From Magnetospirillum sp. ME-1 (GTDB taxonomy: Bacteria; Pseudomonadota; Alphaproteobacteria; Rhodospirillales; Magnetospirillaceae), in NCBI RefSeq assembly GCF_002105535.1, contig NZ_CP015848.1, positions 310,001-374,000 of the forward strand: a stretch of 64,000 nucleotides of DNA, read 5' to 3'. The position numbers and the translations under genes were made by a program. The notes below the pieces were generated by a model. That model was not told the origin of the DNA and searched no databases. It saw only the letters and a program-made list of their open reading frames with translations. Of the stretch, positions 7,703-16,177 are shown one piece after another; within the stretch, counting starts at the first letter, position 1; every line of letters starts with the position of its first letter.

Positions 7703-9649
7703 ATGAAGAGGGGGCGTGATCACAAAGGATGGCTACTGCGCAAGCTGCCGGTTCTGGCGGCTTTGGTGGCGTTTGGCGAGCAGTCGCAAGCGGGGGAGCC
7801 GCCCAAGCTGCTGCCGGATCAATCCTTCATCGACACCCGCTACATGCCGCGTCATGCCGGGCAGGACCTCCCGCCCCTCGTGCTGCTGACCGACCTGCCG
7901 GTGGCCGAGCCGCTGATGCCCGCCAAGACCGCCTGGCCGGTCGAATTCTTCGCCCAGCGCCGCGCCGTGGCGGCGGCGGCCGGCAATGCGGTGCTGACCG
8001 GCGGCTTCCAGGGCAACGGCAACATCTCCACCCAGGCCGGCCTGGCCAATACCGAGATGGGCGACGGCTCGGTCTGGGGCGGGCTGCGCCACGATCACGT
8101 CAAGCCCTATGAGGACGGCGCCGGCCAGCGGGTCAATTACGGCTATGACCGCGTCAACAGCCAGCTGGCGGCCAACTGGCGGCCGGCCGCCCAAAGCCGC
8201 CTGTCCGGCTTCGTCATGCGCGACGCCTTCTCCAACAACCGCATTCCCAATTACGGCATCGACGCCACCCGCCTGGACCGCTATCTCGCCACCACGGTGT
8301 TCGAGCACAAGCCGGCGGAGTCCAAGCTGGACCGCATCGAAACCGCCATCGTCTTCGATGCGCTGAGCTACGACGCCGACAACACCTCGCTGCGGGATCG
8401 GGGCAGCATGGGGCTCAAGTACAACGGCCTGTGGACCACCACCCGCGGCCTGGCGCGCGGCGAGTTCACCACCGGAGCCTTCCGCAATACGGTGACCGCC
8501 GATTTCGGGCTTTTAAAATACAACATCGACATCGATGCCCTGTATCCGGCCCAGGGCCAGGCGGTCCACCGCATGCCCGACGTCCAGACCCTGCAGGCCG
8601 GCCTGACCTGGGCCACCGCCACCCGGCTGTCGCCCCAGGATTCCCTCAGCGCCGCCCTTCGCCTGGACGCCATCCATTCCGACGCCAACGACCGCAGCCA
8701 CATGCCACCGGTGTCGGGCAGCGGCGCCTCGTCCTTCCAGGTCACGCCGCAGCAATTGTGGAACAGCTATTACGGCAACAACAACAATTCCAGCCCGTCC
8801 AACCTCAACCTCAGCGGTCGCGTCCTGCTGGCCCACGACACCGAGGACAAGACCGGGCGGCTGCACATGGACCTGCGACGCGCCGTGCGCAGCCCCGACG
8901 CCGGCGAGCGCTTCTACGCCAGTTCCGGCCCCGCCTCCATCACCCAGGTGGGCAATCCCCAGCTGAACCCGGAAGCGCACCATCGCCTGGAGTTCGGGGC
9001 GCGACAGGATTTCGGCGGCTTCAAGGGCAATTTCGCGCCGGGCAATCCGGCCGGATCATGGCGGGTGGCGGCCACCGGTTACGGCGACCGGGTGGTGGAT
9101 TTCATCACCGCCGACCGCGCCCGCGGCCAGCCCGGCATCCTGAAAAGCGACGGCGCCATCGTCTACCGCAACGTGGACGCCTATCTGGCCGGCGCCGCCC
9201 TGGAGGGCTGGTGGCAGCTGTCCGAAGGCTGGTCGGCCAGGGCCAAGCTGTCGTGGACCCGGGGCGAGAATCTCACCGATTCCCGACCGCTCTACCAGAT
9301 TCCGCCGCTCGATGGCGAGGTGGTGGTCGAACATCGGCGCGACCTGGCCCCCGACACGGTGGGATCGGTGGGCGCCCGGCTCAGCTTCGCCGCCAGCCAG
9401 AACCGCATCGACGCCTATACCGCCTCCGGCTCGGGTCAGGATACGGCGGGAGGTTCGGCGGGCTGGGCCCTGGTCGACCTGTTCGCCGGCGCCGCGCTGG
9501 GCAGCCGGGCGGCCATCACCGCCGGCATCGCCAACCTGCTGGACAAGCACTATCACCTGCACGTCAACGCATTGCCGCAAAGCCCCACCACCCGGCTGCA
9601 ATGGGCGCCGGGCCGCAGCGCCTTCGTCCAGGCGTCGGTGAGCTTCTGA
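7703..9649 (+). CDS. TonB-dependent receptor-like outer-membrane barrel without recognisable plug
   Basis: A 648-residue protein with a signal peptide (LPVLAALVAFGEQSQAG) and a C-terminus ending in phenylalanine, as in outer-membrane barrels. Strand-turn repeats run from about residue 85 to the end. RRAVRSPDAGERFYAS and the terminal INLLDKHY-like region (ANLLDKHYHLHVN) resemble TonB-dependent copper receptors of the OprC/NosA type. The plug domain of about 120 residues expected between signal peptide and barrel is not there: only about 55 residues separate them, with no TonB box or plug motif. It diverges from the 7TM kinase gene. It could be a degenerate receptor or a specialised open barrel. 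The ribosome binding site before the ATG at 7703 is weak, so the start is uncertain. Confidence 0.72.
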   Translation: MKRGRDHKGWLLRKLPVLAALVAFGEQSQAGEPPKLLPDQSFIDTRYMPRHAGQDLPPLVLLTDLPVAEPLMPAKTAWPVEFFAQRRAVAAAAGNAVLTGGFQGNGNISTQAGLANTEMGDGSVWGGLRHDHVKPYEDGAGQRVNYGYDRVNSQLAANWRPAAQSRLSGFVMRDAFSNNRIPNYGIDATRLDRYLATTVFEHKPAESKLDRIETAIVFDALSYDADNTSLRDRGSMGLKYNGLWTTTRGLARGEFTTGAFRNTVTADFGLLKYNIDIDALYPAQGQAVHRMPDVQTLQAGLTWATATRLSPQDSLSAALRLDAIHSDANDRSHMPPVSGSGASSFQVTPQQLWNSYYGNNNNSSPSNLNLSGRVLLAHDTEDKTGRLHMDLRRAVRSPDAGERFYASSGPASITQVGNPQLNPEAHHRLEFGARQDFGGFKGNFAPGNPAGSWRVAATGYGDRVVDFITADRARGQPGILKSDGAIVYRNVDAYLAGAALEGWWQLSEGWSARAKLSWTRGENLTDSRPLYQIPPLDGEVVVEHRRDLAPDTVGSVGARLSFAASQNRIDAYTASGSGQDTAGGSAGWALVDLFAGAALGSRAAITAGIANLLDKHYHLHVNALPQSPTTRLQWAPGRSAFVQASVSF

Positions 9650-9664
9650 AGGCATGAAGCAAGC

Positions 9665-10777
9665 TCACGCCGATGGCGTGGCGGCATCCAGCAGCATGGC
9701 GCGGAACAGGGCCAGCAGGGCCAGGTCGATCTCGTCGCCCATGCGCTCGGTCATCATCGTCAGCGCATCTTCCGGCGACATGGGCTCCTTGTAGACCCGG
9801 CGGTCGGTGAGCGCCCCGAAGATATCGACGATGGACGCCATGCGGGCCAGCTCATTCAACTGCGAGCCCTTGAGGCCGCCGGGATAGCCCCGGCCGTCCA
9901 GTTTCTCGTGATGCTGGGCGGCGATGGTCAGCACCCCCTTGGGCAGGCTGTCGCACAATTGCAGGTAATCCACCGATTTCGGCACATGGCTGCGCATGAC
10001 CTGCAATTCCCCGTCGTCCAGGCGGCCGGGCTTGTTCAGCACCTCGTGCGGGATGGTCATCTTGCCGATGTCGTGCAGCAATCCGCCGCTGGCCAGCAGG
10101 CTGAGATCGTCGCCCTTGAGCCCGATGGTATGGCCGAACAGCGACAGCAGCGTCGCCACCCGAAGGGAATGGACGTAGGAGTAGTTGTCGTGGCCCTTGA
10201 CCCCGTTGAGGATCACCTTGAAATCGTGGTTGCTGACCGCGTCCACCAGCGGGCCGCAGGCCTCGGTGATCTCCTGGTAGACCAGGGGTTCGCCCTTGTC
10301 GATCAGGTCCGAGATGTTGTTGAAGCTGTCCACCGTGCGGCGCAGCGATTCCTTGTAGTGCGGCGCCAGAGTCTCCCAGCCCGCCTCCACCGATTTGTTG
10401 ACCAGCCCGGAAATGGTCTTGATCAGGGTCGAGCGGCGATAGGGCTTTTCCAGGCAGGCGTCGGTGTCGTAGGCGGCGCTGCCCAATTGCTGGATGGGGC
10501 GGGCCAGCGTGCGGATGATGGGCACGCCCTTCAGCAGCCTGCGGGCGGTGGCGATGGGGTCCCCCCCCAAACGGGGCAGCGCCTTTTCGTCGAGCAGCAC
10601 CACGCAGGGCGGCGTCCCGGCCAGGCTCTCCATGGCCTGGTCGAACCGCTCGTAGACCGCCACCTGGTAGAAGGAGGTCAGGGCCGCGGCCACCTGCTGG
10701 CGATGGCCGGGATGGGCGTCGATCACAGCCACCAGAATCTTGCGGGAATGCTCCGCCGCCGGCATCGCCGTCGCCAT
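9665..10777 (-). CDS. Response regulator with HD-GYP cyclic-di-GMP phosphodiesterase domain
   Basis: A 370-residue two-domain protein. The N-terminal receiver keeps an acidic residue in VAVIDAHPG, the likely phospho-acceptor in CVVLLDEKAL and the lysine in CLEKPYR. The HD-GYP domain from about residue 165 has HSLRVATL, HDIGK and HHEKLDGRGYPGGL, so the metal-binding and GYP residues are intact and hydrolysis of cyclic-di-GMP is expected. Its ATG at 10777 overlaps the stop of the upstream gene in TGATG form, so the two are translationally coupled. The upstream protein of unknown fold is therefore a candidate partner. No kinase is adjacent. Confidence 0.9.
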   Translation of the reverse strand: MATAMPAAEHSRKILVAVIDAHPGHRQQVAAALTSFYQVAVYERFDQAMESLAGTPPCVVLLDEKALPRLGGDPIATARRLLKGVPIIRTLARPIQQLGSAAYDTDACLEKPYRRSTLIKTISGLVNKSVEAGWETLAPHYKESLRRTVDSFNNISDLIDKGEPLVYQEITEACGPLVDAVSNHDFKVILNGVKGHDNYSYVHSLRVATLLSLFGHTIGLKGDDLSLLASGGLLHDIGKMTIPHEVLNKPGRLDDGELQVMRSHVPKSVDYLQLCDSLPKGVLTIAAQHHEKLDGRGYPGGLKGSQLNELARMASIVDIFGALTDRRVYKEPMSPEDALTMMTERMGDEIDLALLALFRAMLLDAATPSA

Positions 10778-11508
10778 CAGGCGGTCCCTCCCTGGCGGGA
10801 GGCGGCCGGCTGTCCGAGATCGAAGCCGCGCAGGGTGTGCTGCAGCGTCTCGCGGATACGGTCGGTCTGCTCGGCGCTGGGGCGCGCACCCGTCGGGCTG
10901 GGCTTGCTCATGGCCTGCACCCAGATCCATTGGCCGGGGGGCGTGTCGAGAAAGCGCAGAAGACGGCGCAAGGCATGCGCCAGAACCTGGGCGGCGCGGC
11001 TTTCGGCATAGAAGGTGTCCCACACCAGATTGTGCCCGTGCACCACCAGCAGGCTTTGCAGGATGGCCCGGCTGTGGCGGTCGTATTCGGCGTATTTGTC
11101 GCCGCACGCCGCCTCCAGCACCTCGAAATAATTGTTGAGGAAGGACCGGGGATAGGCAGGAGGCTCGCCCGTCAGCAAGGTCTCGAACGGGCGCACCATC
11201 AGGCGGCGGAAAGGATTGTCGCGGCTGGACGCCTTGCCCCGGCCGGGCTGGAACCGCTGCCAACAGGACTTTTCCAGGGAATCGAAGGCCACATCCAGTT
11301 CATAGGTGCCGCGCCCCACCAGCTTCAGAATCTTGACCGCATCCTCGACGCGGACCAGGCCGTCGCGGGCGGTTTCGCGCAGAAGTCGTTCCAGGACACC
11401 CGACACCACGGCGGCGGCACCATAGCAACCGCGCCCCTCGCCGGCGCAGGGCATCCCGGCCCCTTCCGCATCCGTTGAATTTCGCCAGCCACCACCCGAA
11501 ATATTCAT
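10777..11508 (-). CDS. Protein of unknown function coupled to an HD-GYP regulator
   Basis: About 243 residues, not recognised. It is soluble and helix-rich, with no signal peptide or membrane segment. The body begins near VVSGVLERLLRETARDGLVR; the N-terminal 25 residues are Gly/Cys-containing and look poorly conserved, so the true start may lie downstream. The ATG at 11508 is used; a TTG at 11514 is in frame. Aromatic-rich stretches FLNNYFEVLEAACGDKYAEYDRH and WIWVQAMSK are the most distinctive parts. Its stop overlaps the ATG of the HD-GYP regulator, which suggests joint function, for example as an adaptor or input module. No further function can be read. Confidence 0.65.
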   Translation of the reverse strand: MNISGGGWRNSTDAEGAGMPCAGEGRGCYGAAAVVSGVLERLLRETARDGLVRVEDAVKILKLVGRGTYELDVAFDSLEKSCWQRFQPGRGKASSRDNPFRRLMVRPFETLLTGEPPAYPRSFLNNYFEVLEAACGDKYAEYDRHSRAILQSLLVVHGHNLVWDTFYAESRAAQVLAHALRRLLRFLDTPPGQWIWVQAMSKPSPTGARPSAEQTDRIRETLQHTLRGFDLGQPAASRQGGTA

Positions 11509-11514
11509 TCCCAA

Positions 11515-11732
11515 GTCTCATGCCATGCTCAAATCCCATATCTTGAGTATGGGGATAGCCATGAGAATGCACAACATTCAGAGGGTAACGAACGTCAACA
11601 AATTCTTACATGCTTCCATGCCGGCATTGCAGAATCACGGCGATACGGGATTCACCCTACCCCGTAAGTCTATAAGCCAGACCCAATAAGCCCAGCCCAT
11701 ACCTGTCGATTACTTCCTTTGAATAAGCAAAA
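11515..11732. other. Intergenic region upstream of the unknown/HD-GYP pair
   Basis: About 220 bp with comparatively AT-rich stretches (around 11525-11640), which should hold the promoter of the minus-strand unit starting at 11508. No clear -35/-10 pair, repeat or small gene could be defended. Confidence 0.4.
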
Positions 11733-11760
11733 AGGCCCCCGTCCCAAGGGACAGGGGCCT
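11729..11760 (-). terminator. Rho-independent terminator after phbB
   Basis: Arms beginning AGGCCCC at 11733 and ending GGGGCCT at 11760 form a long GC stem around a short AAGG-type loop. In the minus-strand transcript the stem is followed by a run of five U residues (plus-strand A-run at 11729-11733). It lies 31 bp past the phbB stop. Confidence 0.85.
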
Positions 11761-11790
11761 CCTCCATTCGCCCGTAAAGGCGAAGGTGGA

Positions 11791-12513
11791 TCAGTACATG
11801 TGCTGGCCGCCGTTGACCGACAGGGTCGAGCCGGTGATGAAATCGGCCTCGTCGGCGATCAGGAACATGACGCAGCGCGCAATATCCTCGGCGCGGCCCA
11901 GACGGCCCACCGGGATCTTGGCGATGATCTTCTCCAGCACCGCCGGCGGCACGGCGCGGACCATGTCGGTGTCCACATAGCCGGGCGCGATGGCGTTGAC
12001 GGTGATGTTCTTGGCGGCACCTTCCTGGGCCAGGGCCTTGGTGAAGCCGTGGATGCCGGACTTGGCGGCGGCGTAGTTCACCTGGCCGTACTGGCCGGCC
12101 TGGCCGTTGATGGAGCCGATGTTGACGATGCGGCCGAAGCCCCGCTCGCGCATGGAATCGATGGTGAGGCGAGCCATGTTGAAGCAGGAGGTCAGGTTGG
12201 TGTGGATCACGTCTTCCCACATCTGATAGCTCATGCGATGCAGGGTGGCGTCACGGGTGATGCCGGCGTTGTTGACGATAATCTCCACCGGGCCGTGCTC
12301 GGCGACGATCTTGGCGATGGCGGCCTCGCAGGCGGGGTAGCTGCCGACGTCCCACTTCATGGCGGGAATGCCGGTCTCGGCGGTGAACTTGGCGGCCGCC
12401 TCGTCATTTCCGCCGTAATTGGCCACCACCTTGTAGCCGGCCTTCTTCAGGGTCACCGAAATCTCGCGGCCGATGCCGCGGGTACCGCCGGTCACAATTG
12501 CTAAACGACCCAT
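11791..12513 (-). CDS. phbB: Acetoacetyl-CoA reductase (NADPH)
   Basis: Reduces acetoacetyl-CoA to (R)-3-hydroxybutyryl-CoA, the second step of polyhydroxybutyrate synthesis. The 240-residue length is standard for PhaB. It is a classical short-chain dehydrogenase with the cofactor loop TGGTRGIG at residues 8-15, NNAG, the catalytic serine in NIGSINGQ and the tyrosine/lysine in YAAAKSG. The chosen ATG at 12513 has GAGGAG eight bases upstream. It lies 143 bp downstream of phaA on the same strand, with a hairpin between them, and ends at a strong terminator. The pair is the usual phaA-phaB order. Confidence 0.96.
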   Translation of the reverse strand: MGRLAIVTGGTRGIGREISVTLKKAGYKVVANYGGNDEAAAKFTAETGIPAMKWDVGSYPACEAAIAKIVAEHGPVEIIVNNAGITRDATLHRMSYQMWEDVIHTNLTSCFNMARLTIDSMRERGFGRIVNIGSINGQAGQYGQVNYAAAKSGIHGFTKALAQEGAAKNITVNAIAPGYVDTDMVRAVPPAVLEKIIAKIPVGRLGRAEDIARCVMFLIADEADFITGSTLSVNGGQHMY

Positions 12514-12607
12514 GGACTTCTCCTCTATCACTGTGTCTCCGCTCGGATCTTTGATGCCGGATTGATCCGGCGCGTCCGATCTTGTTTTTCCGTCCTGTGA
12601 AAAGCCG

Positions 12608-12636
12608 GGGAGCCGCCGGGCGGGCGCGGCTCCCCT
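12608..12636 (-). terminator. GC hairpin between phaA and phbB
   Basis: GGGGAGCCGC and its complement GCGGCTCCCC form a ten-base-pair stem downstream of the phaA stop, flanked by an A-run on one side and a T-run on the other. On the minus-strand transcript the stem is followed by GGCUUUU. It could attenuate read-through from phaA to phbB or protect a processed 3' end. Confidence 0.55.
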
Positions 12637-12656
12637 TTTTCTATGAGCCTATAAGA

Positions 12657-13829
<1,173 letters not shown>

Positions 13830-13888
13830 GAGCTTGGAGTCTCCTAAGGTGGGTATGGGGCCGCTCAAAGGCAGAACTGCTTGGGGGA

Positions 13889-13928
13889 GGGGGATTTCTG
13901 GCATGGTTCCAGAAACATGTCTCCCCCC
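13889..13928 (-). terminator. Imperfect hairpin between phaC-like gene and phaA
   Basis: An outer stem GGGGGA/TCCCCC (13889-13894 with 13922-13928) encloses an inner stem TTCTGG/CCAGAA (13896-13901 with 13909-13914). It lies downstream of the phaC-like stop at 13967 and upstream of phaA. No U-tract follows on the minus strand, so it could be an operator for phaA instead. Confidence 0.35.
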
Positions 13929-13966
13929 GCTGTCATAGCGCTTCGGTTACCCCTTATGCAACCAGT

Positions 13967-15211
13967 CTAATTGCCTGCTCTGCGCTGCAGCCAGCGCATG
14001 AGCGGCCCATAGACCTCGGTCTTGGCGCGCGGTCCGGTCAGCATGCCAACATGCCCACCGGCCAACCGCATCAGCTTGGCACTTGGGATGCGTTCCCACA
14101 ATGGTAAAGCTGAGACCGGCGGCACAATCCTGTCCCGCTTGGGGATCATCACCAGGGTGGGAACCGTAACACTCTCGGGGTTGACGGGCCTGCCTTCGAT
14201 ACACCAGCGCCCCTGGACAGGATCATTTTCCCCGTACCAGCCGAACAGACATTCGCGCGCCACCGGCCCGGCCAGCGGCACGCCGTCATTGGCCCAGTCC
14301 TCCAGCGCCACAAAGTCGCGGGCGGCGGCACTTTTGCGCTTCAGGCGGGTGAATGCCGTGAACTTGCGCACGGCCAGGCCGGGGTCCAGGCCGGCGAACA
14401 TGGCCTGAAGCATGTCCACCGGCACCTCGCCCACCCCGTCGATCAGGCTGCCCATGGGCTGGGCCAGGGCCTTCATCAGCACGGAATTGGCCTCGCGCCC
14501 CACCACAAAGTCGAAGGGGGTGGCCAGCAGCACCAAAGCCGACACCGCGTCCGGGCGCCGCTGGGCCAGGGCCAGGGCCAGCAGCCCGCCCATGCAATAG
14601 CCCACCACCGCCGCCTTTTTCCCTGTCAGGCGCACCACCTCGTCCAGCGCCGATTCCAGCCGCCCGGCGATGTAGTCGGTCAGGGTGAAGCGCCGTTCCA
14701 CCTCGCCCGGCGCGTCCCAATCCACCAGGAACGGCGCCAGCCCCTTTTCCGCCAGATAGCGCATCAGGCTGCGCTTTTGCGAAAGGTCCAGGATATAGGC
14801 CCGGTTGATCAGCGAGGGCACCACCAGCACTGGCGGGCCGTCGCATCCGGGCAAGCGGTAGTCGCGTAAGCTTGTGGTGCCCTGGCGCCAGACTTCCGGG
14901 GCCGGGTCGAGGGCGCGGCGATAGGGATGGTGGCGATAGGCCTCGATCCCCGCCAGAAAGGATTCGTGGCGCCGCGCCGATTCGGCGGCGATTTCGGCGT
15001 CAAGCCGGGTCCAGGCGTCGGGTCCGGCGTCCGCGAGGCTTTGCGTCAGGCTTCGGCCCGCCTCCGCCAAGGGCGGCCTCCAGCCGAGCGACCCGTCCTT
15101 CAAGTGCGGCAAGGCGGCGCGCGAGCTCATCAGGGTCGAGGCGTGGGTCATCAGATGCAGGGCCAACGGGCGGGGCCCCGTTCGCGGTGCTGGGCTGCTG
15201 GGTCCGCTCAT
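13967..15211 (-). CDS. phaC: Short poly(3-hydroxyalkanoate) synthase-type alpha/beta hydrolase
   Basis: A PHA synthase-like enzyme of about 414 residues, closer in size to class III/IV catalytic subunits than to class I PhaC (about 590). The lipase-like box GYCMGG supplies the polymerising cysteine near residue 206; the aspartate lies in IPKRDRIVPP near 360 and the histidine in AGGHVGML near 387. The triad is therefore complete. The start is set at an ATG at 15211 because RPLALHLMTHAS and ALPHLKDGSLGW, which look family-conserved, lie upstream of any shorter start. This places the first 212 nt out of frame over the 3' part of the PhaE-like gene. It may polymerise 3-hydroxyacyl-CoA on granules together with that protein. 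A role as a depolymerase-like hydrolase is less likely because of the cysteine. Confidence 0.82.
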   Translation of the reverse strand: MSGPSSPAPRTGPRPLALHLMTHASTLMSSRAALPHLKDGSLGWRPPLAEAGRSLTQSLADAGPDAWTRLDAEIAAESARRHESFLAGIEAYRHHPYRRALDPAPEVWRQGTTSLRDYRLPGCDGPPVLVVPSLINRAYILDLSQKRSLMRYLAEKGLAPFLVDWDAPGEVERRFTLTDYIAGRLESALDEVVRLTGKKAAVVGYCMGGLLALALAQRRPDAVSALVLLATPFDFVVGREANSVLMKALAQPMGSLIDGVGEVPVDMLQAMFAGLDPGLAVRKFTAFTRLKRKSAAARDFVALEDWANDGVPLAGPVARECLFGWYGENDPVQGRWCIEGRPVNPESVTVPTLVMIPKRDRIVPPVSALPLWERIPSAKLMRLAGGHVGMLTGPRAKTEVYGPLMRWLQRRAGN

Positions 15212-15413
15212 CGGCTTTCGGCCCATTGTTGGGTTGATTGACCTTCAGCCCGGTGGCCTGGGCCACGGCTGCGGCGCTTTGAGTCATCAGGGCGACGCCG
15301 CGGGCGACGGCCTCGGCCAAGGCGGGGTCGGCGGCCACGGCCGCCACCTGCTCCTGCCACAGGTCGAGATAGCGGCGCGCGAGCGCCTGGAAATCGGGCG
15401 GCGCGTTGGACAT
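15000..15413 (-). CDS. PhaE/PhaR-subunit-like PHA synthase partner
   Basis: A 137-residue protein. The N-terminus FQALARRYLDLWQEQVAAVAADP resembles the start of class III PhaE and class IV PhaR synthase subunits. The middle is a Pro/Gly-rich linker and the C-terminus has a short leucine-zipper-like helix DELARRLAALEGRVARLEAA before a basic tail. It likely assists or anchors the PhaC-type enzyme, whose gene begins inside it: 15000-15211 is read in both frames. The ATG at 15413 puts the conserved helix close to the N-terminus; another ATG in frame exists at 15464. It diverges from phaR, sharing a 167-bp promoter region. Confidence 0.72.
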   Translation of the reverse strand: MSNAPPDFQALARRYLDLWQEQVAAVAADPALAEAVARGVALMTQSAAAVAQATGLKVNQPNNGPKADERTQQPSTANGAPPVGPASDDPRLDPDELARRLAALEGRVARLEAALGGGGPKPDAKPRGRRTRRLDPA

Positions 15414-15528
15414 GGGCGGATCATAGCCCAGCCCCCCGCCCTTGACCATATGGTGCGACGCCATATCGCATCAGCGAAAGAAAATTGTTGCCAATCGACG
15501 CGGCACGTAAAATTCTGTTACTACTGGT

Positions 15529-15547
15529 GCAATGCAGCGGGCAATGC
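15529..15547. promoter_or_regulatory. GCAATGC direct repeats in the phaE-like/phaR intergenic region
   Basis: The heptamer GCAATGC occurs at 15529-15535 and 15541-15547, 12 bp apart, about 35 bp before the phaR start. PhaR regulators bind GC-rich sites containing TGC/GCA half-sites and repress their own gene. These repeats are a candidate autoregulatory site; the exact consensus here is inferred. Confidence 0.35.
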
Positions 15548-15580
15548 CGCCCGCCGGACAAAATCGAGACGAAAACGCAG

Positions 15581-16144
15581 ATGTCAGAGTCGCAGACCTC
15601 CGCCAAGGCCCCGATCACGATCAAGAAGTACGCCAACCGTCGCCTCTACAACACGGCGACCAGCAGCTACGTCACCCTGGACCATCTGTCGCAGATGGTG
15701 AAGGACGGCGAGGACTTCGTGGTCTACGACGCCAAGACGGGCGAGGATATCACCCGCTCGGTCCTGACCCAGATCATCGTCGAGGAAGAATCCAAGGGTG
15801 GCCAGAACCTGCTGCCCATCAGTTTCCTGCGCCAGTTGATCGGCTTTTATGGCGATTCGCTGGGCGGGCTGGTGCCGCGCTACCTGGAATATTCCATGCA
15901 GGCCTTCTCCCACAACGAGGCCCAGATGCGCGACTACATGCGCAACGCCCTGGAAGGGATGTTCCCCTTCGGCCCGTTCGAGGAAATGGGCAAGAAGAAC
16001 ATGGCCTTCATGGAAAGCGCCATGAAGATGTTCAGCCCCTTCTACCCCCAGGGCGCCGACGGCTCGTCGCCCAAGGTCGAGGATCTGCAGGCCAGCGTGT
16101 CGGCCCTGCAAAAGCAGATCGACCAGCTGACCAAGAAGAAGTAA
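15581..16144 (+). CDS. phaR: Polyhydroxyalkanoate synthesis repressor PhaR
   Basis: A 187-residue regulator. The N-terminal PHB/PHA accumulation regulator DNA-binding domain is unmistakable: ITIKKYANRRLYNTATSSYV and TLDHLSQMVKDGEDFVVYDA, then GEDITRSVLTQIIVEEE. The second half (FLRQLIGFYGDSLGGLVPRYLE and following) is the granule-binding region and ends in a lysine-rich tail with a short coiled coil. PhaR senses polyhydroxyalkanoate by binding granules, which releases repression of phasin and phaR promoters. The ATG at 15581 is preceded by GACGAAAACGCAG. It diverges from the PhaE-like/PhaC unit and converges on the M16 peptidase gene. Confidence 0.95.
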   Translation: MSESQTSAKAPITIKKYANRRLYNTATSSYVTLDHLSQMVKDGEDFVVYDAKTGEDITRSVLTQIIVEEESKGGQNLLPISFLRQLIGFYGDSLGGLVPRYLEYSMQAFSHNEAQMRDYMRNALEGMFPFGPFEEMGKKNMAFMESAMKMFSPFYPQGADGSSPKVEDLQASVSALQKQIDQLTKKK

Positions 16145-16177
16145 CGGGGCGGCGGGGGGCCCCCGCCCGCTTCCCGT

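Noticed and set aside
16148-16169. Possible terminator between phaR and the M16 gene
   Set aside because: The G/C-run can pair in several weak ways and no T-run follows on either strand; not convincing enough to list.
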